DNA from: an uncultured Candidatus Melainabacteria bacterium
GTDB taxonomy: Bacteria; Cyanobacteriota; Vampirovibrionia; Gastranaerophilales; Gastranaerophilaceae
NCBI GenBank assembly: GCA_934754855.1
Contig: CAKVJR010000058.1
Location: 1 to 10,288 of the forward strand
Direction of reading: 5' to 3'
Length of the DNA stretch: 10,288 nt
Shown: positions 7,390 through 10,288 of the stretch, one piece after another
How the letters are laid out: the number at the start of each line of letters is the position of its first letter
Position numbering within the stretch: the first letter of the stretch is position 1
Program-made: the position numbers and the translations under genes
The notes under the pieces: model-generated
Told to the model about the DNA's origin: nothing
What the model saw: the letters and a program-made list of their open reading frames with translations, nothing else
Databases searched by the model: none

Positions 7390-7412
7390 ATTATAATTAC
7401 TACAATGTAGTA
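7390..7412. promoter_or_regulatory. divergent promoter/operator region with a 15-bp palindrome
   Basis: ATTATAAT (7390-7397) is self-complementary and presents a perfect TATAAT on both strands (7392-7397 on +, 7390-7395 on -). Right beside it, 7398-7412 is a perfect dyad, TACTACA-a-TGTAGTA. The region separates the HNH gene (-) from the membrane-protein gene (+). No convincing -35 box is visible in either direction, which suits an activator- or repressor-controlled promoter. The remaining 7413-7529 holds no gene I would accept. Confidence 0.4.
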
Positions 7413-7529
7413 CAATGATATTGATGGTGTAAATGGTAAAGGGCAGTAAATTGCAGACTCGAAGTCAGACATTTTTGACCTCATGAAAATTGCAATAACT
7501 TTATCTCAAAAAATTTATATTGGTGTCTT

Positions 7530-9140
7530 ATGAATAAAAAAGTATTAGATATATTTTTTCCCATATTTACTTTCTTGATGTCGATATTGGCGATTTATCT
7601 TGTTTTCGGGAACTTTATTTCTAAAATAACCGTTACTTGCGAAACGTTATATATGCCATTTGTGTCATATTTGCCAAATACGGAAAATGCGGATTATTTT
7701 TGGAGAATGTTTTTGTCCTCTGACCATTCTTGGTTTTTGGCGTCATTTGTTCTTCATTTGTTTTCGAGAATTATTCCGTCTTTTACGGGTAACAATCCTC
7801 AGGATTTTTATTTAGAATCGGGTTGGTATGGCTTTTTTGCTATATTTTGCGTTTTTTTGTATGTAATGACAATAAATGCCGCAAAGTATTTTAAGTCACG
7901 TTTGACGCCGATTTTTATTTTTTGGTTTGTTTTTCCTTTTATCGTTTTTAACCTTCAATCCGCTAATTTTATTTGGGGGTTGTATAACGATACTTGGTTT
8001 GTTTGTTATTTCTTTAATTCTATTTTTCCTCTGTTATTGCTTCAAATTATGGAAAAATATTATGTTACGCAAAGATGGTTTTTCTTTCTCCCCGGCAAGG
8101 AAAATATTTCTTCAAATAAATTTGTCCACTATGCAAAAGTTGTCGGTATTATAACGCTTGTTTTTCTGACGGGTATCGGGCATGAGTTGTATAAATTTGT
8201 GTTCTTGGGAACATTAATTCTCGGATTATTATTTCACAAACTGTTTGTCAAAACGAAAATACATTATAAATTATATATTGTTTTTATTATTGTTGCCGTT
8301 ATAATGAACTGTTTTGTTTTCTTAATTCCGACGTTTCACGATTGGTTCAATTCAAACGTAAAAGAATTTTCTCTCCTCATGTCGTTCCTGCAAACAAATA
8401 AGGCATTTTTCGAGTATGTTGTTTATGGAAACATTTGGAAGTTGATTTTTATTCCTGTATTTTTGGTATATGCTCATTTTGCGGTTGAAGATAAAGAGCA
8501 AACAAAAAGATTAATCGTTTCAATTGCTTCATCTTATATCTCAATACTTATTTTTAACTATATAATTATCTTTTTGACAGATTGCAATTTGGGTATTTCT
8601 CAACATTACGGAATACGTTTCCTCACAAAAATGATATTGTTAACATTATTGTTTTCATCTATCGGTTTTGTCCTCTCAAAAAGTTCTGAAAAATTCAAGA
8701 AAATTACTTATATTTCTTTCATAACGTTTTTTGTTTCTTGGTGTACGTATTTTTGTTATGACGGTTGGCGACAATTTGTGCCGTTTAATGAGGATTCTGT
8801 TTATTGTCAGAAAAATCAATATTTAATTGAAAAATTCTATGATTTATACGGAAAAGACCACAATTTAATTTATGCAACAAAACCGTTAGGTCCATATTGC
8901 GAAGAGTCTTATCATTATTTTAAATATTGGTATGGCGGAAATGACAAACCGTACAAAATTAAATTTGTTTGCAATCAAGAGGACAGCAACGAGGTTTGCC
9001 AACAAAAATTAATCAAAAAAATCTACGAAAAAACTCACTTTAGAATTTACGAAGATGATTTGGAAGATTTTGATTTTTCGGAAATTGAATCCTACAAAAA
9101 AAGAAGAGCACAGGGCAAATTCAAAATAAAATTCTTCTAA
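7530..9140 (+). CDS. polytopic inner-membrane protein of unknown function, possibly GT-C-like
   Basis: This 536-residue protein is dominated by about ten or eleven hydrophobic spans (roughly 7-30, 97-116, 126-142, 155-174, 202-215, 222-240, 247-267, 301-317, 328-350, 364-383, 391-409). They are followed by a soluble C-terminal domain of about 125 residues that contains five cysteines. Between spans 1 and 2 lies a 60-residue non-cytoplasmic-type loop with acidic residues (TENADYFWRM). That size and layout resemble polytopic GT-C-type glycosyltransferases and DUF6056-like surface polysaccharide proteins, with 'LYNDTWFVCYFFNS' being reminiscent of the latter. This is a resemblance only. ATG 7530 has GGTG (7522-7525) as a weak Shine-Dalgarno. 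No other cell-envelope sugar gene is adjacent. It ends 15 bases from the convergent metal transporter gene. Confidence 0.65.
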   Translation: MNKKVLDIFFPIFTFLMSILAIYLVFGNFISKITVTCETLYMPFVSYLPNTENADYFWRMFLSSDHSWFLASFVLHLFSRIIPSFTGNNPQDFYLESGWYGFFAIFCVFLYVMTINAAKYFKSRLTPIFIFWFVFPFIVFNLQSANFIWGLYNDTWFVCYFFNSIFPLLLLQIMEKYYVTQRWFFFLPGKENISSNKFVHYAKVVGIITLVFLTGIGHELYKFVFLGTLILGLLFHKLFVKTKIHYKLYIVFIIVAVIMNCFVFLIPTFHDWFNSNVKEFSLLMSFLQTNKAFFEYVVYGNIWKLIFIPVFLVYAHFAVEDKEQTKRLIVSIASSYISILIFNYIIIFLTDCNLGISQHYGIRFLTKMILLTLLFSSIGFVLSKSSEKFKKITYISFITFFVSWCTYFCYDGWRQFVPFNEDSVYCQKNQYLIEKFYDLYGKDHNLIYATKPLGPYCEESYHYFKYWYGGNDKPYKIKFVCNQEDSNEVCQQKLIKKIYEKTHFRIYEDDLEDFDFSEIESYKKRRAQGKFKIKFF

Positions 9141-9155
9141 ACTTGCCCCGTTATA

Positions 9156-9860
9156 TTAATGTGAAAAACAGTGGTTATGCTCGTCGGGGTGCGAATGACC
9201 ATTGTTTTTCTTCATATCAAGCAAAACCATTGATGTTTCTTTGATAAGGCAAATTGACCATCTCAAAATCAAATAACCTCCGAGCAATCCCATCAACGGG
9301 TCAAGAAAATATAATCCGAAATATTTTCCCGCAAGCAAGGCTATTATTGCAAAAACAGAGGTCAATGCGTCCGTCATAATATGCAAATATGCCGCTTTGT
9401 AATTGTAATCTTTTTCACTGTTTTTTGACTGCATAACCAATAAACATACGCCGTTTACGACTAATCCGATTATTGCAACCAAAATCGCTGTGTCAAATCC
9501 GATTGTGAGCGGGTTGAAAAATCTCATTACCGACTCCGTTAATACGAAAATCCCCGTCACCGCAAGGAATAACGCACTTATAAATCCTGCAAACGGAGAA
9601 ATCTTCCCCGTTCCCGACGGAAATATATCAGAATCTTTGAATTTTTTTATCATAACAAATGCAATAAATGTAACCGTTAGTGCCAAGGCATGCGTTCCCA
9701 TGTGCCAACCGTCAGAAAGTAATGCCATTGAATTGCTTATATGTCCGAAAACAATCTCCGCAATCATCGTCAAAATGGTTATGATGATTACGTATAGAGT
9801 CTTTTTTGCGTTTTCATCATTGATGTCGTGGCTGTGACAATGTGAATGTTTTTCGCTCAT
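9156..9860 (-). CDS. dmeF: DmeF-type cation diffusion facilitator (Co/Ni efflux)
   Basis: This 234-residue inner-membrane protein would export divalent metal from the cytoplasm in exchange for protons. It has six membrane spans. The metal site in span 2 reads SDGWHMGTH (49-57; His53, His57) and in span 5 HIMTD (160-164; His160, Asp164). The segments SGTGKISPFAGF (82-93) and AAYLHIMTDALTS are close to DmeF-class proteins, which export Co(II)/Ni(II). Histidine-rich tails lie at both ends (HSHCHSHD at 5-12; HSHPDEHNHCFSH at 222-234). Oddly, the protein stops just after span 6. The cytoplasmic domain of about 80-100 residues usual in the family is missing, and so is the His-rich loop between spans 4 and 5. 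Its ATG overlaps the stop of the upstream repressor gene by one base (TAATG), with AGGAG (9869-9873) eight bases before the start, so translation is coupled. Metal identity is inferred from family resemblance. Confidence 0.85.
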   Translation of the reverse strand: MSEKHSHCHSHDINDENAKKTLYVIIITILTMIAEIVFGHISNSMALLSDGWHMGTHALALTVTFIAFVMIKKFKDSDIFPSGTGKISPFAGFISALFLAVTGIFVLTESVMRFFNPLTIGFDTAILVAIIGLVVNGVCLLVMQSKNSEKDYNYKAAYLHIMTDALTSVFAIIALLAGKYFGLYFLDPLMGLLGGYLILRWSICLIKETSMVLLDMKKNNGHSHPDEHNHCFSH

Positions 9861-10129
9861 TATTTTAACTCCTTTATGTGCTTTACGATTTTTTCAACAA
9901 CCTCATGCCGCTCAAGTTCGTTTGCATTGCTTAAACATTCCTCTAAATGAGATGCCGCAATGATTTCCCATACCCCTCGAAGTGCCGATGACGTTGACAT
10001 AATCTGCGGTAAAATTTCCATACAATCTCTGTCCGCCTCAATCATTTTGCTGATTCCCCTGATTTGACCCTCTATACGGTTCAACCTTTTGATTAAGTTC
10101 GCATTTTCTTTTTCTGTTCTACAAGTCAT
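9860..10129 (-). CDS. CsoR/RcnR/InrS-family metal-sensing repressor
   Basis: This 89-residue, all-helical DNA-binding protein belongs to the family in which metal binding releases the repressor from DNA. The family signature is clear: LIKRLNRIEGQIRGISKMIE (12-31), then Cys36 in DRDCMEIL, and His61 and Cys65 in ASHLEEC. Cys-His-Cys at these positions is the CsoR (copper) and InrS (nickel) ligand pattern, and differs from RcnR, which has His at the last position. An extra Cys3 near the N-terminus could add a ligand. The downstream, overlapping gene is a DmeF-type exporter, not a copper ATPase, so nickel or cobalt sensing in the manner of InrS or DmeR is more likely than copper. ATG 10129 is preceded by a G-rich sequence that doubles as operator. 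It is the first gene of the operon and so probably represses itself as well. Confidence 0.9.
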   Translation of the reverse strand: MTCRTEKENANLIKRLNRIEGQIRGISKMIEADRDCMEILPQIMSTSSALRGVWEIIAASHLEECLSNANELERHEVVEKIVKHIKELK

Positions 10130-10134
10130 ATAGA

Positions 10135-10154
10135 TATACCCCCTATCCCTATAC
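10135..10154 (-). promoter_or_regulatory. predicted CsoR/RcnR-family operator
   Basis: On the plus strand this reads TATACCCCCTATCCCTATAC: C-tracts flanked by TATA on each side, just upstream of the repressor start. Members of this repressor family typically bind such AT-flanked G/C-tract sites in their own promoters. It overlaps the likely -10 region, so bound repressor would block RNA polymerase. Confidence 0.65.
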
Positions 10155-10178
10155 TATAACTCTTAAAATTTTTGTCAA
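10151..10178 (-). promoter_or_regulatory. promoter of the repressor-exporter operon
   Basis: On the minus strand a perfect TTGACA (10173-10178) is followed after 16 bases by TAGTAT (10151-10156), a fair -10 box that runs into the C-tract operator. Alternative -10 registers (TATAGT, 14 bases) fit less well in spacing. Confidence 0.6.
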
Positions 10179-10220
10179 GAGGGGAATGTAACAAATAGTT
10201 CAAAAATGAGAGGATTTATA

Positions 10221-10248
10221 TTGAAAAAAGTGGGTTATAGTTTATACT
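10221..10248 (+). promoter_or_regulatory. promoter of the gene at the right edge
   Basis: TTGAAA (10221-10226) and TATACT (10243-10248) are spaced by 16 bases and lie about 28 bases before the ATG at 10276. It points away from the metal-efflux operon, so the two transcription units are divergent. Confidence 0.6.
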
Positions 10249-10275
10249 CTTGATGTTTAGGTAGTGGAGAAAAAA

Positions 10276-10288
10276 ATGAAAATTAAGA
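10276..10288 (+). CDS. start of an unidentified gene (5' end only)
   Basis: ATG 10276 begins MKIK and runs off the window after four codons. GGAG (10266-10269) lies six bases upstream and a plausible promoter precedes it. Product cannot be judged. Confidence 0.5.

Noticed and set aside
7386..7484. A 32-codon minus-strand ORF (ATG at 7484, TAA at 7386-7388) spanning the divergent intergenic region.
   Set aside because: It has no Shine-Dalgarno, reads through the palindrome and -10 box, and its composition does not look like a protein; chance in AT-rich DNA is more likely.
7441..7495. GACTCGAAGTC resembling a tRNA T-arm/loop.
   Set aside because: No acceptor stem, anticodon arm or CCA-proximal pairing can be built around it, so it is not a tRNA.
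9113..9148. Inverted repeat GGGCAAATT/AACTTGCCC around the stop codon of the membrane-protein gene, as a terminator.
   Set aside because: The stem has a mismatch and an 18-base loop, and no T-run follows on either strand; a functional terminator is not supported.

Overview
The window is AT-rich DNA from what looks like a Gram-negative-type (diderm) bacterium. A TonB-type C-terminal domain implies an outer membrane. The codon usage, the weak Shine-Dalgarno signals and the style of several proteins (a zinc-ribbon ATPase, and an HNH protein starting MAIAPIS) remind me of gut Vampirovibrionia/Melainabacteria (Gastranaerophilales), the non-photosynthetic relatives of Cyanobacteria. That assignment is a guess from composition and protein style. 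No rRNA, tRNA, CRISPR array, transposase or integrase is visible, so the window reads as chromosomal rather than mobile.

Left part, + strand (1-4428). The window opens with the 3' end of a TonB/TolA-type C-terminal domain gene. After 67 bases comes a two-gene unit. The first gene encodes a divergent sigma-70-like protein with region-2-like and region-4-like ends joined by an acidic linker. Eight bases later begins a 1155-residue protein with three N-terminal zinc ribbons, a long acidic disordered stretch, a STAND/AAA-type ATPase core and a C-terminal helical-repeat array. This pair is the best candidate for an undescribed regulatory system.

Middle part, - strand (4486-7266). A membrane-anchored transglutaminase-like protein has a Gln/Asn-rich N-terminal tail made of 10-residue repeats. 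Upstream of it in the same direction lies an HNH-type protein with an unusual CCCC knuckle. Between them, the terminator hairpin of the HNH gene carries most of the -35 box of the transglutaminase gene's promoter.

The 263-base gap at 7267-7529 separates the divergent HNH and membrane-protein genes. It contains a self-complementary -10-like sequence next to a perfect TACTACA-a-TGTAGTA palindrome.

Right part. A polytopic membrane protein of unknown function (+, 7530-9140) converges on a metal-efflux operon (-). The operon holds a CsoR/RcnR/InrS-family repressor gene followed, with a 1-base overlap, by a DmeF-type cation diffusion facilitator. A C-tract operator of the type used by this repressor family lies over its promoter. 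At the right edge a good promoter and ribosome site introduce the first codons of another + strand gene.
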